Part shown: piece by piece, positions 1-8,670 of the stretch
How positions within the stretch are numbered: the stretch's first letter is position 1
How the letters are laid out: each line of letters begins with the position of its first letter
Assembly: GCA_964557575.1 (NCBI GenBank)
Contig: CAZLBC010000003.1
Coordinates: 1-64,000, forward strand
From: CAZLBC01 sp964557575
GTDB lineage: Bacteria; Planctomycetota; Phycisphaerae; SM23-33
Length of the DNA: 64,000 nucleotides
Reading direction: 5' to 3'
The notes under the pieces: model-generated
The model's input: the letters and a program-made list of their open reading frames with translations, nothing else
Told to the model about the DNA's origin: nothing
Database searches by the model: none
Made by a program: the position numbers and the translations under genes

Positions 1-881
1 TAGCTTGGCTCGCAATCGTTCATGAATGCGAGATATCCACTCAATGAGGCCCTGTCTTTGGCCGACAAATTCTTTCTCTTGTAATTAAAGAGCAATGTGC
101 GGATTTTTCTCTTCATAGAGCGTGGTATTTTGACTTCACCATTAGGGGTGATTGTTAATCCGGTCACCCGTCGCCTGCTCCATTTTGACCCAAGGTATCT
201 CTTGCTGGTGTTGAGTTTGAGGGTTGGGTGTGATGCTGACTTGAAGATTTTCGTGACACCTTTCTCCACTTTCAATAGGCGTTCCTTGGAGTTTGCAGAA
301 AAACATAAATCATCTGCATATCTCGTATAAGACACCTCATCATTATCACACATGGATACGATTGACTTGTCAATATCAAACATTACCCAGTTACTGACAA
401 AAGGTGAAGATGGCGCACCAATGCCAAGAAACCATCCGAAGGCCTTATTCCACACGAAAAAGAGATATCGCAAAAACTCAAGATCTTGCTCGCTCAGTTT
501 CTTTCCGTTCAGTCTAATTCGTTTGCCGCACACGGCTATGAAATCGTCTGGATTTATTGAGGGAAAAAAGTCTTCAACGTCGAGCCTCAAGAGAAACACC
601 TGTCGCCGGTGTTCGTTTGCATTGCTAAAAAGTGGCTTCTTGAGGCCTCTGATATAACCTCTCACGCATTCATGCACTAGATCAGGAGAATCCAGAAGAT
701 CGACAGCGGCTATCTGAAGAGTCTTTGTTTCTCTTGAAGGATGATAAATATTCCGTTGACCCCCACGTTTCTTCGGCACTGAATAACGCCTGTAAAGCAG
801 CGGGGCTTTTGCTCCGATCTCCTTGACGGTATCGGGTGATATTCCAATGTATGCAGAAAGTGCCTGGACAATTTTCATCAT
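1..881 (-). CDS. Retron reverse transcriptase (3' end outside the window)
   Basis: Reverse transcriptase that would copy the msd part of the adjacent ncRNA into msDNA. I translated 293 residues before the window edge. Visible motifs are a motif-0 region near residues 33-55, the retron-type NAxxH signature as NANEH (87-91), motif A with DVEDFF (101-106), a motif-B segment GIGAPSSPFVSN (about 153-164), the catalytic YADD (188-191) and the retron-specific VTG signature as VTGL (239-242). The start is ATGATG at 881/878, and the first ATG overlaps the effector stop codon, so the two genes are translationally coupled. The gene is clearly AT-richer than the DNA from 2.1 kb on, consistent with horizontal acquisition. 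The C-terminal thumb is cut off by the window edge. NAxxH and VTG together separate it from group II intron and DGR reverse transcriptases. Confidence 0.93.
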   Translation of the reverse strand, partial: MMKIVQALSAYIGISPDTVKEIGAKAPLLYRRYSVPKKRGGQRNIYHPSRETKTLQIAAVDLLDSPDLVHECVRGYIRGLKKPLFSNANEHRRQVFLLRLDVEDFFPSINPDDFIAVCGKRIRLNGKKLSEQDLEFLRYLFFVWNKAFGWFLGIGAPSSPFVSNWVMFDIDKSIVSMCDNDEVSYTRYADDLCFSANSKERLLKVEKGVTKIFKSASHPTLKLNTSKRYLGSKWSRRRVTGLTITPNGEVKIPRSMKRKIRTLLFNYKRKNLSAKDRASLSGYLAFMNDCEPS

Positions 882-1792
882 GCCCTCACAGAACGCTTGG
901 TTAAATATTCGAGACGCGACTTGTCGGCAGAGCGGTACGTATCGAGTATCTTCTTTCGAAGGCCAAGCCATGTTCGTCTGTCGACATCGTAGCTGTGTTG
1001 CGAGCACTCTGGTGAGGTAATAAACAAATCATTTATCTTATAGACTTTTCGTGTTGCTACAAGTAGAGCAAGTTCGATGTCAAATTTAACATACTGACCG
1101 GGGAAGCACGTTTTCATGATGCAGAGTACCTCTTTTCGAGTTGCAGGAGAAAATAGGTTCAATATGTCTTGGAGCAGAAGAAGTCGATGCTTCCCCATTT
1201 TAGTTTTCCAAGCGCTGGTTTTTGAGAAATCGACTTTAAGTCTTTTCTTCCGTAGCACTTTATCTTCGATTCGTTTTAGTATTGTGCCGAAGTGCAGACT
1301 GATTGAGGCTAGATCCACGTGGATTGTCTTCCCAAACATCGATATGCGGTCGGCTTTTGCAATTGGACCAAGATTTATGAATGAATCATCACTACGATAC
1401 TCGCGTGGATTTACTACAATGAGTTTCTCTATGACCTTCTCGCTACTGGCGAAAGCGCCTAATTCTGCCAGTGTACCAGCACTTTCGTTAATAATGATCA
1501 CGCAATCGGAGTAGTCTGCCAGACGATGCTCAATCGTGAGTAGATCATCCTTCTTCGATCTTAGTAAAGCACGAAAAACATCTTCTGCTTTGAAAAAGGT
1601 GCCATGTTTAAAAAACCTTTTCGCATAATCAAGTAGATGTTCTCTGGCAGATGCGTCGGGGGTCCTGGATGCTCCACATGTGAATATCACCAGGGAATCA
1701 TTATCGAGGAAGATTCCCTCCGATGCGTATAGGCGTGCATTGAGAGATGCCAACGGCATGAAAAGAGGGCTATTAGCCAAGTTTCGGCTCAT
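878..1792 (-). CDS. Retron effector, nucleoside deoxyribosyltransferase-like plus winged helix
   Basis: Toxic effector of the retron; 304 residues, close to the length of the Ec86 (Retron-Eco1) effector. The N-terminal half is NDT-like: a strand and turn around residues 34-46 (VIFTCGASRTPD) and the active-site-like segment NESAGTLAELGAF (102-114), whose glutamates are the candidate catalytic residues. The C-terminal part (about 200-260) is helical and resembles the winged-helix DNA-binding domain of this family. An open frame continues upstream to 1906, but that extension runs through the msd hairpin. I therefore start at ATG 1792, directly after the ncRNA. It overlaps the RT start. In the Ec86 system the related effector acts on NAD-type nucleotides and is held inactive by RT-msDNA; transferring that role to this protein is inference. 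Confidence 0.88.
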   Translation of the reverse strand: MSRNLANSPLFMPLASLNARLYASEGIFLDNDSLVIFTCGASRTPDASAREHLLDYAKRFFKHGTFFKAEDVFRALLRSKKDDLLTIEHRLADYSDCVIIINESAGTLAELGAFASSEKVIEKLIVVNPREYRSDDSFINLGPIAKADRISMFGKTIHVDLASISLHFGTILKRIEDKVLRKKRLKVDFSKTSAWKTKMGKHRLLLLQDILNLFSPATRKEVLCIMKTCFPGQYVKFDIELALLVATRKVYKINDLFITSPECSQHSYDVDRRTWLGLRKKILDTYRSADKSRLEYLTKRSVRA

Positions 1793-1796
1793 AGCC

Positions 1797-1950
1797 CTCT
1801 CCCTACTTTGAGCGACCGTGAGAAAGGCCGCAGACTCACGACCGAGTCTGCGGCCTTTCTCACGGTAAAGAAAGCCGTAAGACTCTTCGAACGAACGGCT
1901 ATACACCGTTCCAAAGCAGAGTCGCGAGTTAGGCTAGGTACAATGATGAT
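1797..1950 (-). ncRNA. Retron msr-msd ncRNA
   Basis: Lies directly upstream of the effector, as in type II-A retrons. The msd is a perfect 23-bp inverted repeat, arms 1815-1837 and 1844-1866, with a 6-nt loop (1838-1843). The msr side shows a nested stem: outer arms 1881-1886 and 1918-1923 (GACTCT/AGAGTC) and inner arms 1894-1898 and 1906-1910 around a 7-nt loop. A TAGC at 1936-1933 on the minus strand supplies a plausible branching G at 1934. The terminal a1/a2 duplex is not convincing: the best pairing I see is CCTA just upstream of the branch with TAGG at about 1801-1805. The exact ends are therefore uncertain. Confidence 0.85.
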
Positions 1951-2270
1951 ATCTCCGAAGGTTTCCTTCGTCAACAATTTAATATACGCAATTGCACAGG
2001 CGCATGGTTTCAATATACATCCACCAACTCTCGACATGATTATTTCCATCCTTAGCTCCAAGAATTGCACCAAAAGACCAATTATACGTGCAGTTCCATC
2101 CTTAACAAGCTTAAATAAATAATCTTACGAGATGTAGCCCGCCATTCTCGCGCCCCGGCGACCCCACACCCTAAAAACACCAAGAACCCTAATAACCCAA
2201 CCGCACTTTCCACGCCTCCACCCCACCCACCCCCTTGATTCCGGGCCCCCGCCCGGAGACAATCGGCACC
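1951..2270. other. Intergenic boundary between the AT-rich retron and the GC-rich chromosome
   Basis: No coding region or RNA is recognisable here. Composition changes abruptly near 2.13 kb, from AT-rich retron-side DNA to very C-rich DNA leading into the nuclease operon. The retron promoter should lie in the AT-rich half, since the ncRNA is transcribed leftwards from about 1950, but I cannot single out a convincing -35/-10 pair. I see no integrase, tRNA or direct repeat marking an insertion edge. Confidence 0.5.
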
Positions 2271-5159
2271 ATGCCGAAACCCCACAGCATCACGTACCTC
2301 GGCCGCGACGGCTTCCCCCTCCACGCCGCCGCCGACCGCCTCATCGCCCGCTACCGAACCCCCGACCCCGCAACCACCGACCGCCCGGCCCCCGCCGGCG
2401 CCCCAGCCGGCGCCTCTCCCACAACCCCCGCCGCCGACATGCGGAACCTCATCATCGTCACCCCCGGCCGCCGGGCCGGGCGGCGGCTGACCGAACTCCT
2501 CGTCGCGCGCTGCGAACGCGACGACCTCATCTTCGTTCCGCCGGCTTGCACCACCCCCGGCGGGCTGGACGCCTTTCTCGTCCCCCCGTCCCCGCGGGAA
2601 CCCGCCGGGGACATCACCCGCCAGTTCACCTGGGCCGCCGCCCTCAAACACCTGCCCCCCGACACCCGGTCGCACCTGGTCCCCGCCGACGCCGATAAGT
2701 GGGAACTCGAACGCTGGCTGGAGGTCGCCGGCGAGATCGACGCCACCTGGGGCGAGTTGGCCGGCGAACTCCGGGACTTCGCCGCAGCCGGGAAGGCCGC
2801 CGGCGGCGACGACCCGCGGTGGGCCGCGCTTCAGTCAGCCCGAATTGCGTACGAAGCCCTCCTCGGCGAACGCGGCCTGTGCGACGCGCGGACCCTGCGC
2901 ATGGCGGCGGTGACCGAACAGCGCTGCCGGCTTCGCGAAGACGATATCATCCTCGTCGGCGTGACCGACATGGCCGGGAGCGTGCGGGCGATGCTCGAGC
3001 AGGTCGCCGGCCGGGTCGCCGTCTGGGTCGCCGCCGGGGCCGACGAGGCCGACGGGTACGACGCGTGGGGATGCGTCATACCCGCGCACTGGGCCGCGGC
3101 GGAAATCGCGGTTCCCGACGAGTGCATCGTCCCCGTCGCCGGGCCCGCGCGGCAGGCCGACGCCGTCCTGGAGATCCTGGCGGACCGCGGCGGCGATTAC
3201 GCCGCCGCGGACATCGCGATCGGCGTGCCGGACGCCGGGCTGCTGCCGCACCTCCACGCGCGGCTGGCGGCCTGCGGGATCGCCGCCCACCCTTCAACCG
3301 GGCCGCTGATCACGGCCGCCGCGCCGGGCAAGCTGCTGGCCGGCGTGGCCGAATACCTCGAGACCCGCGGTTTCCGGGCGTTCGCCACGCTCGCCCGGCA
3401 CGCCGACGTCGCGGCCGTGCTGCCCGGCGGGGGAGGCGTGTCCCTGCCCGAGCGGCTCGACCGCTACTACGCCGCGCACCTGCCCGAACGGGTGCCGGCG
3501 CCGGATGCGTGGCTCCCGGAAGACGAGGACGACCCCCACCCGGACCGGGCGCTGGACGAGAAAGGCCTGGCGGCGCTGGCCGCCGCGGCGGCGGCGTGTC
3601 ACGAACTGCTGGGTGAACTGGCCGAGACCGGGACGCGCCCCCCCGCCGAGTGGTGCGCGCCGATCTGCGGGCTGCTGCGGGCGGTCTACGGCGGCCTGGA
3701 CGAGGCGCCGGCGGACGCGGCGGGGCGGCGGGCGGCGGAGGCCTGCCGGGCCGCGGTCGACTGCCTCGCCGAGATCGGCCGCGCGGGGGTCGCGGTGCCG
3801 CCGGTGACGGCGGCCGAGGCGGTCCGGATCTGCCTGCGGCGGCTGGCCGGGCGGCGGGGCACTCCGCCGTACGCGGCGGGGGCCGTGGAGCTGGTCGGCT
3901 GGCTGGAGCTGCAGCTCGACGACGCGCCGGTCGCGATCGTGACCACGTTCAACGACGAGCACATCCCGCAGTCGGTGCGGGGCCACGCCTTTCTGCCCGA
4001 CACGCTGCGGCGGCGGCTGGGGCTGGTCTGCAACGCCCGGCGATACGCCCGCGACGCGGCCGCGCTGACCGGGCTGATCGCGGCGCGCGGGCCGGCGGCG
4101 GTGCGCCTGGTCACGGCCGAGACGGCCCCCGACGGCGGGGCGCTGACCCCCAGCCGGCTGCTGCTGACGGCCCGGGACGGGCAACAAACCGCCCGGCGGG
4201 TGGTCGCGCTGGCCCGGCGGGCGCGGGAGGCCCCGGCAATCGTCGTCGCCGGCGCCCGGCAGCCCGCGGCGGCGTCGGGGTTCCGCCTGCCGGCGCCGGT
4301 CGGCACGTACGACCGGGGGTACCTGACCGCGACGCAGTTCCGCGCGTACATCCGGTCGCCCTACCTCTTCTACCTCCGCTACGTCCACCGCCCGCGGATC
4401 GAGACGGTCGACGACGCGGCGGCCGAGCTGGACGCGGCGGCCTTCGGCACCCTCGCCCACCGGGTCCTCGAGCGGTTCGGCGGCGAGCCGGCGGTGAAGG
4501 ACGCGACCGACGCCGAGGCGATCGCGGCGTACTGCCACGCGCAGCTCGATGAGCTGGCGGCGGCGACCTTCGGCGACAACGCCCGGCCCGCGGTGGCCGT
4601 GCAGCTCCGGCAACTGCGGCGGCGGCTGACGTGGTTCGCCGCGGCGCAGGCCGGGCGGGCACAGGAGGGCTGGCGGATCGTCTGCACCGAGCGGCTGTTC
4701 GGCGCCGGCGACCCGGTGTACCTCGCGGCGGACACCGGGCGGCTGATGCCCGTGCGGGGGACGATCGACCGGATCGACTACCACGAAAAAGAGGACGCCT
4801 GGGCGATCCTCGATTACAAGACCGGGGACCGGAAGCCCGACCCGGAGAAGGCGCACCGGAAGGGCGGGGAGTGGATCGACCTGCAACTGCCGGTCTACCG
4901 CCGCCTCGCGGCGCCGGTGACCGGGGGCGGGGCGGCCGCGCTGGGATACGGCTGCCTGTGCGCGGCGGGAGAAAACGTCGGTTTCGCGACGGCCGACTGG
5001 GACGAGGACGAGCTGGCGGCGGCCGAGGAGCGGGCGGTGGGGGTGATGCGCGACATTCTCGCCGGCCGGTTCGCGGAGATCGGCGAGGTGCCGCGCTGGG
5101 AGAGCGACATCGTCCGGGACCTGCTGGCGGCCGCGCCGGCGGAGGGGGCGGACGCATGA
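2271..5159 (+). CDS. AddB-like PD-(D/E)XK nuclease/helicase subunit
   Basis: Probable AddB-type partner of the AddA-like protein downstream; together they would process double-strand DNA ends for RecA loading and degrade foreign linear DNA. It is 962 residues from ATG 2271 (a frame-equivalent ATG at 2235 is less likely, since it would begin in non-conserved sequence). The N-terminal ATP-binding site is degenerate (TPGRRAGRRL, no GKT), as expected for the inactivated helicase of AddB/RexB proteins. The C-terminal RecB-family nuclease has RSPYLFYLRYV, FGTLAHRVLERF, GTIDRID and the DYKTGD active-site segment (near residues 848-853), then the LQLPVYRR box. The cysteines of the AddB iron-sulfur cluster are not obvious, so this may be a divergent, cluster-free form. 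Its stop overlaps the next start (ATGA). Confidence 0.82.
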   Translation: MPKPHSITYLGRDGFPLHAAADRLIARYRTPDPATTDRPAPAGAPAGASPTTPAADMRNLIIVTPGRRAGRRLTELLVARCERDDLIFVPPACTTPGGLDAFLVPPSPREPAGDITRQFTWAAALKHLPPDTRSHLVPADADKWELERWLEVAGEIDATWGELAGELRDFAAAGKAAGGDDPRWAALQSARIAYEALLGERGLCDARTLRMAAVTEQRCRLREDDIILVGVTDMAGSVRAMLEQVAGRVAVWVAAGADEADGYDAWGCVIPAHWAAAEIAVPDECIVPVAGPARQADAVLEILADRGGDYAAADIAIGVPDAGLLPHLHARLAACGIAAHPSTGPLITAAAPGKLLAGVAEYLETRGFRAFATLARHADVAAVLPGGGGVSLPERLDRYYAAHLPERVPAPDAWLPEDEDDPHPDRALDEKGLAALAAAAAACHELLGELAETGTRPPAEWCAPICGLLRAVYGGLDEAPADAAGRRAAEACRAAVDCLAEIGRAGVAVPPVTAAEAVRICLRRLAGRRGTPPYAAGAVELVGWLELQLDDAPVAIVTTFNDEHIPQSVRGHAFLPDTLRRRLGLVCNARRYARDAAALTGLIAARGPAAVRLVTAETAPDGGALTPSRLLLTARDGQQTARRVVALARRAREAPAIVVAGARQPAAASGFRLPAPVGTYDRGYLTATQFRAYIRSPYLFYLRYVHRPRIETVDDAAAELDAAAFGTLAHRVLERFGGEPAVKDATDAEAIAAYCHAQLDELAAATFGDNARPAVAVQLRQLRRRLTWFAAAQAGRAQEGWRIVCTERLFGAGDPVYLAADTGRLMPVRGTIDRIDYHEKEDAWAILDYKTGDRKPDPEKAHRKGGEWIDLQLPVYRRLAAPVTGGGAAALGYGCLCAAGENVGFATADWDEDELAAAEERAVGVMRDILAGRFAEIGEVPRWESDIVRDLLAAAPAEGADA

Positions 5160-8100
5160 CCGCCCGGCCGCCCGCGGACAACCCGGTGATCCTGGCCTCG
5201 GCCGGGGCGGGGAAGACCTACCGGCTGACCGCCCGGTACATCGACCTGCTCGACCGCGGCGTCGAGCCGGGGGCGATCCTGGCGACCACCTTCACCCGCA
5301 AGGCGGCCGGCGAGATCCTCCGCCGCGTCATGACGTGGCTGGGCGCGGCCGCGGGCGACAAGGACGAGGCGGCGGCACTCGCGGCGGCGATCGGGCGCGA
5401 CCTGGCCGCCGCGCGGGCCGGTGCGCTGCTGGCGGCCTTCTGCCGCGAGCTGCACCGGGTCAACATCGCCACGATGGACAGCTTCTTCAACCGGATCGCG
5501 CGGGTCTTCGGGCTGGAGTCGGGGCTCGGGCCCGGCTGGCGGCCGGTGGAGGAGAACGGCCCCGAAGACGCGGCGGTCCGCGACGCGGCGGTCGCCGACG
5601 TGATCGCGCGGACCGACCCCGACGACCTGCTGCGGATGGTCAGCGAGCTGCAGGGGGAGGCCGGGGGCCGGGGGGTCTACGAGAAACTCCGCGGGTACGT
5701 CGAGACGGCCTGGGCGCTCCGCCGGGAAGCCCCGGCGGCGGCGTGGGGACTGCCCGGGGGCGCGGCGGGGCCGCAAAAGGCGGCGGCGACAGCGGCGGCC
5801 GACGCGCTCCGCGACGGGCTGGCGGCACTGGTCCCCGTTACGAAGGCCGGGGCGCCGAACAAGCGGTGGCTCGGCGCGGTCACGCGGTGCCTGGATGATT
5901 TCGCGGCGGGGCGGTGGCAGGACGTCGTGTGCGGCGGCTTCGTGCAGAAGATACTGACCGGCGAGGACACCTATTACCGCGCGCCCGTCGGCGACGAGCT
6001 GAAGGCGGCCCTGCGGCCGGTGATCGCCTGCGCGGTCGGACAAGTGCGGCGGTCGATCGACGCCCGCGCCCGCGCGGCCCGAACGCTGGCCGAGCGGTTC
6101 GGCGCCGCCTACGAGGCCCTGAAGGCCGCCCGGGGGGTCTGCTGCTTCGGCGACATCACCCGGCTGATCGCCGACCGGCGGATCACCGCCGCGCCGGAGA
6201 CGCTCGCCCGGCGGATGGACCTGGCCCTCGACCACGTCCTGCTCGACGAGTTCCAGGACACCGACCCGGCCCAGTGGGAGGCCGTCGGGCCGCTCGCCGA
6301 GCGGGCCCTGGCGGGGGCGGGGACGCTGTTCGCCGTCGGGGACGTCAAGCAGGCCATCTACGGCTGGCGGGGCGGGAGCCCGGACATACTCGCGGGGCTC
6401 GCCGCAGACGGGCGGACGACGACCGAATCCCTGCCGATGAGCTGGCGGTCGTCGCCGGTGGTCATCGACCTGGTCAACCGCGTCTTCGGCGCGATCGCGG
6501 ACAATCCGGCCCTCGCCGACGCGGAGAAAACCCCCGGCGTCGCGGACTGGGCGGCGGGCTTCGAGCAACACACCACCGCGCGGGAGGACCTGCCGGGTTA
6601 CGCGGCGCTGATCCCCGTCGACGAGAACGACGGCGACGACGACGATCCCGACGCGCCGCGGCGGCCCGAGATAGAAAAGGCGGCCGACATTGCCGCGGAG
6701 ATCAGCGCGGCGTCCGGCGCGACCGTCGGCATCCTGTTCCGCACCAACGAGCCGGTGCCCGCCATGATCGCCGCCCTTCGGGCCCGCGGGGTGCCCGCGA
6801 GCCGGGAGACGGGCAATCCCTTGACCGACGCGCCCGCCGTCGCCGCGGCCGTGGCCGGCCTGCACCTCGCGGACCACCCCGGCGACACCGCGGCGCGGTA
6901 CCGCGTCGCCGGTTCGCCCCTGGGGCCGGCGGTCGGCCTGGCGCCCGGGGACGGGCCGGCGGCCGCCGCGGCGGCCGCGGCGCGGATCCGGCGCGGCCTC
7001 CAGGAGGAGGGCTTCGCGCCGACGCTGCGGGCGTGGCGGGACCGGGTCGCGGACGACTGCAGCGCCCGCGACCTGCTCCGCTTCGAGCAGTTGATCGAGA
7101 CGGCGGCCGGGCACGACGAGGGCGCGGGGATCCGGGCGGCCGAGTTCGCGGCCGTCGTCCGCGGCCGGAACGTCGAGGATCCCTCGGCCGCGCGGGTCAG
7201 GGTGATGACCGTCCACAAGGCCAAGGGCCTGGAGTTCGACGCGGTGATCCTCCCGGAACTGGCGCGGCAGTTTAACGCGGTCCGCCCCGACTTCCTGACC
7301 CTCCGCACGGACGACCGGGCGGGGGTCGCGCGGGTGGTCCCCTACGTGGACACCAAGACGGCGAACATCGACGAACAGCTCCGGGAGATGTGCGCCCAGC
7401 ACCGGCGGGAGAACGTCGCCGGCGAGCTGTGCGCCCTCTACGTGGCCCTGACGCGGGCGGTCAACGCGGTCTACATGATCTGCCGCCGGCCGCGGGAGAA
7501 CAAGGACGGGAGCATCGGTATACGCCGCTCGTTCGCGGGGATCCTGTTCGGCGCCCTCGGCGCCGGCGACATCGGCGGCGAGACGCTCTGGGAGTCGGAC
7601 GGGCCGCTGAGCGACCCGCGGTGGTATGCCCGCCGGGCGCGGGAGGCCGGGCCGGGGCTGAAGACGATCGACGTGGTCCTGCGGGCGGGCGCCGGGGAGC
7701 GGGGCCGGAACCTCCCCCGCGCCGCGCCGTCGTCGCTGGCCGCGGCCGGGCGGACCCTCGGCGGGGCCCTGCGGATCGAGCCGCCCGCGGGCCTGGCGCG
7801 GGGCAGCCTGTTCCACGAGTGGTTCGAATTGATCGAGTGGATCGAAGACGGCCTGCCGGACGAGGCGGCGCTGCGGGGCGCGGCGGCCGCCGCGCGGGTG
7901 TCGGCCGGCGCGCTCGAGGAGAGCATCGGCGCGTTCCGGAAGATGTGCGGGAAGGAGGAATTGCGCCGGCTGCTGTCCCGCGGCGCGTACGCGCCCCTGG
8001 CGGACCTGGAGGTCTGCCGGGAGTACCCGTTCGCCGTCTTTTACGCGGGCAGCCTGCTGAATGGCAAGATCGACCGCATCGTCTTCGGCAAGGCGGGGGG

Positions 8101-8314
8101 GGCGCTGAAGCGGGTGGACATCATCGACTACAAGACCGACGCGGTCGGCGGGCCCGCCGACATCGACCGGCTCGTCGAGCAGTACCGGCCGCAGGTGGAG
8201 GCCTACCGGTCGGCGATCGGCCGGCAGCCGGGGACGGCCGCGGCGGAGACGACCGTCCGCCTGGTCTTCCTCAACGCCCCGGGGGAGATGGTCATCGGGG
8301 TCGGACCACGGTAA
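5156..8314 (+). CDS. AddA-like UvrD-family helicase/exonuclease
   Basis: ATP-dependent helicase-nuclease, 1052 residues. The frame is open from 4631, but ATG 5156 overlaps the upstream stop and begins directly before the Walker A motif. Motifs in order: ASAGAGKTYRL (I), TFTRKAAGEI (Ia), LLDEFQDTDPAQW (II), VGDVKQAIYGWRGG (III), SWRSSPVV (IV), VMTVHKAKGLEFDAV (V), YVALTRA (VI). A C-terminal PD-(D/E)XK nuclease follows with KIDRIVF, DIIDYKTD and YRPQVEAYR. Motor and nuclease thus share one chain, as in AddA and RecB. The last residues (GVGPR) and the TAA stop lie inside the dispersed repeat beginning at 8297, so the native C-terminus has been replaced or trimmed by the repeat. Confidence 0.9.
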   Translation: MTARPPADNPVILASAGAGKTYRLTARYIDLLDRGVEPGAILATTFTRKAAGEILRRVMTWLGAAAGDKDEAAALAAAIGRDLAAARAGALLAAFCRELHRVNIATMDSFFNRIARVFGLESGLGPGWRPVEENGPEDAAVRDAAVADVIARTDPDDLLRMVSELQGEAGGRGVYEKLRGYVETAWALRREAPAAAWGLPGGAAGPQKAAATAAADALRDGLAALVPVTKAGAPNKRWLGAVTRCLDDFAAGRWQDVVCGGFVQKILTGEDTYYRAPVGDELKAALRPVIACAVGQVRRSIDARARAARTLAERFGAAYEALKAARGVCCFGDITRLIADRRITAAPETLARRMDLALDHVLLDEFQDTDPAQWEAVGPLAERALAGAGTLFAVGDVKQAIYGWRGGSPDILAGLAADGRTTTESLPMSWRSSPVVIDLVNRVFGAIADNPALADAEKTPGVADWAAGFEQHTTAREDLPGYAALIPVDENDGDDDDPDAPRRPEIEKAADIAAEISAASGATVGILFRTNEPVPAMIAALRARGVPASRETGNPLTDAPAVAAAVAGLHLADHPGDTAARYRVAGSPLGPAVGLAPGDGPAAAAAAAARIRRGLQEEGFAPTLRAWRDRVADDCSARDLLRFEQLIETAAGHDEGAGIRAAEFAAVVRGRNVEDPSAARVRVMTVHKAKGLEFDAVILPELARQFNAVRPDFLTLRTDDRAGVARVVPYVDTKTANIDEQLREMCAQHRRENVAGELCALYVALTRAVNAVYMICRRPRENKDGSIGIRRSFAGILFGALGAGDIGGETLWESDGPLSDPRWYARRAREAGPGLKTIDVVLRAGAGERGRNLPRAAPSSLAAAGRTLGGALRIEPPAGLARGSLFHEWFELIEWIEDGLPDEAALRGAAAAARVSAGALEESIGAFRKMCGKEELRRLLSRGAYAPLADLEVCREYPFAVFYAGSLLNGKIDRIVFGKAGGALKRVDIIDYKTDAVGGPADIDRLVEQYRPQVEAYRSAIGRQPGTAAAETTVRLVFLNAPGEMVIGVGPR

Positions 8315-8403
8315 GTCTTTTTTATAATGGGGCTTATGATTATTTCCGGTCCGTATACAGGGCTTAGAGCCGATTTTGACCCCCTGAAAATCGCTTCTAA
8401 GGG
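8297..8403 (+). repeat. Dispersed repeat core, copy 1
   Basis: About 107 bp related to 15523-15629 (same strand) and 26406-26511 (opposite strand). It begins GGGGTCGGACCACGGTAA, has an AT-rich variable middle, then a conserved block with CCGTATACAGGGCTTAGAGC and an imperfect hairpin formed by CTTAGAGCCGATTTT and AAAATCGCTTCTAAG, ending in AAGGG. It overlaps the 3' end of the AddA-like gene. No homology to the other copies is visible beyond 8403, so this is a solo core. Confidence 0.85.
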
Positions 8404-8670
8404 CAGACCGCCGGTCAACAGTTCGTCTGAAACGTCGATCTTCATGGCAACAACGTACCACCACATAACCGAATCAAGCTCCCCCCGTAATCATTGCGTC
8501 TGTTAAAAGGGCGTCGAGGAAGGGGGGCGAGTGCTTTTTCTGTCCGTATGATCACGTTTCGGGGAAAGGTACCTGACCGCTGTTTTCCGGCCCCTGTTCT
8601 TGGATTAATCAACCGCCCCCTGCATGTGGTTCAGGCGTTTTGTTTCAACCGTAACAGCCGCGAGCGGATA
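8404..8670. other. Intergenic DNA without a recognisable gene
   Basis: Lies downstream of the RHH gene, where a PIN-type toxin would be expected. The minus strand contains no convincing toxin frame. A minus-strand frame from about 8442 (MKIDVSDELLTGGLP) runs into the repeat and looks like a chance or truncated remnant. Confidence 0.5.

Noticed and set aside
97..657. Plus-strand frames across the retron RT
   Set aside because: They are antisense shadows. The minus strand carries NAxxH, YADD and VTG motifs in order.
1793..1906. N-terminal extension of the retron effector
   Set aside because: The extension is the msd hairpin translated. The residues repeat both arms of the stem, and family similarity starts at ATG 1792.
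2082..8464. Long minus-strand frames opposite addB/addA
   Set aside because: High-GC antisense frames rich in R, P and G without motifs; the plus strand has all helicase and nuclease motifs.
8203..8466. Minus-strand frame of 87 codons with MKIDVSDELL start
   Set aside because: Most of it is the repeat core and the antisense of addA; no family pattern. The FRGSKSALSP phrase recurs in the 26.4-kb repeat copy because of the repeat, not because it is a protein.
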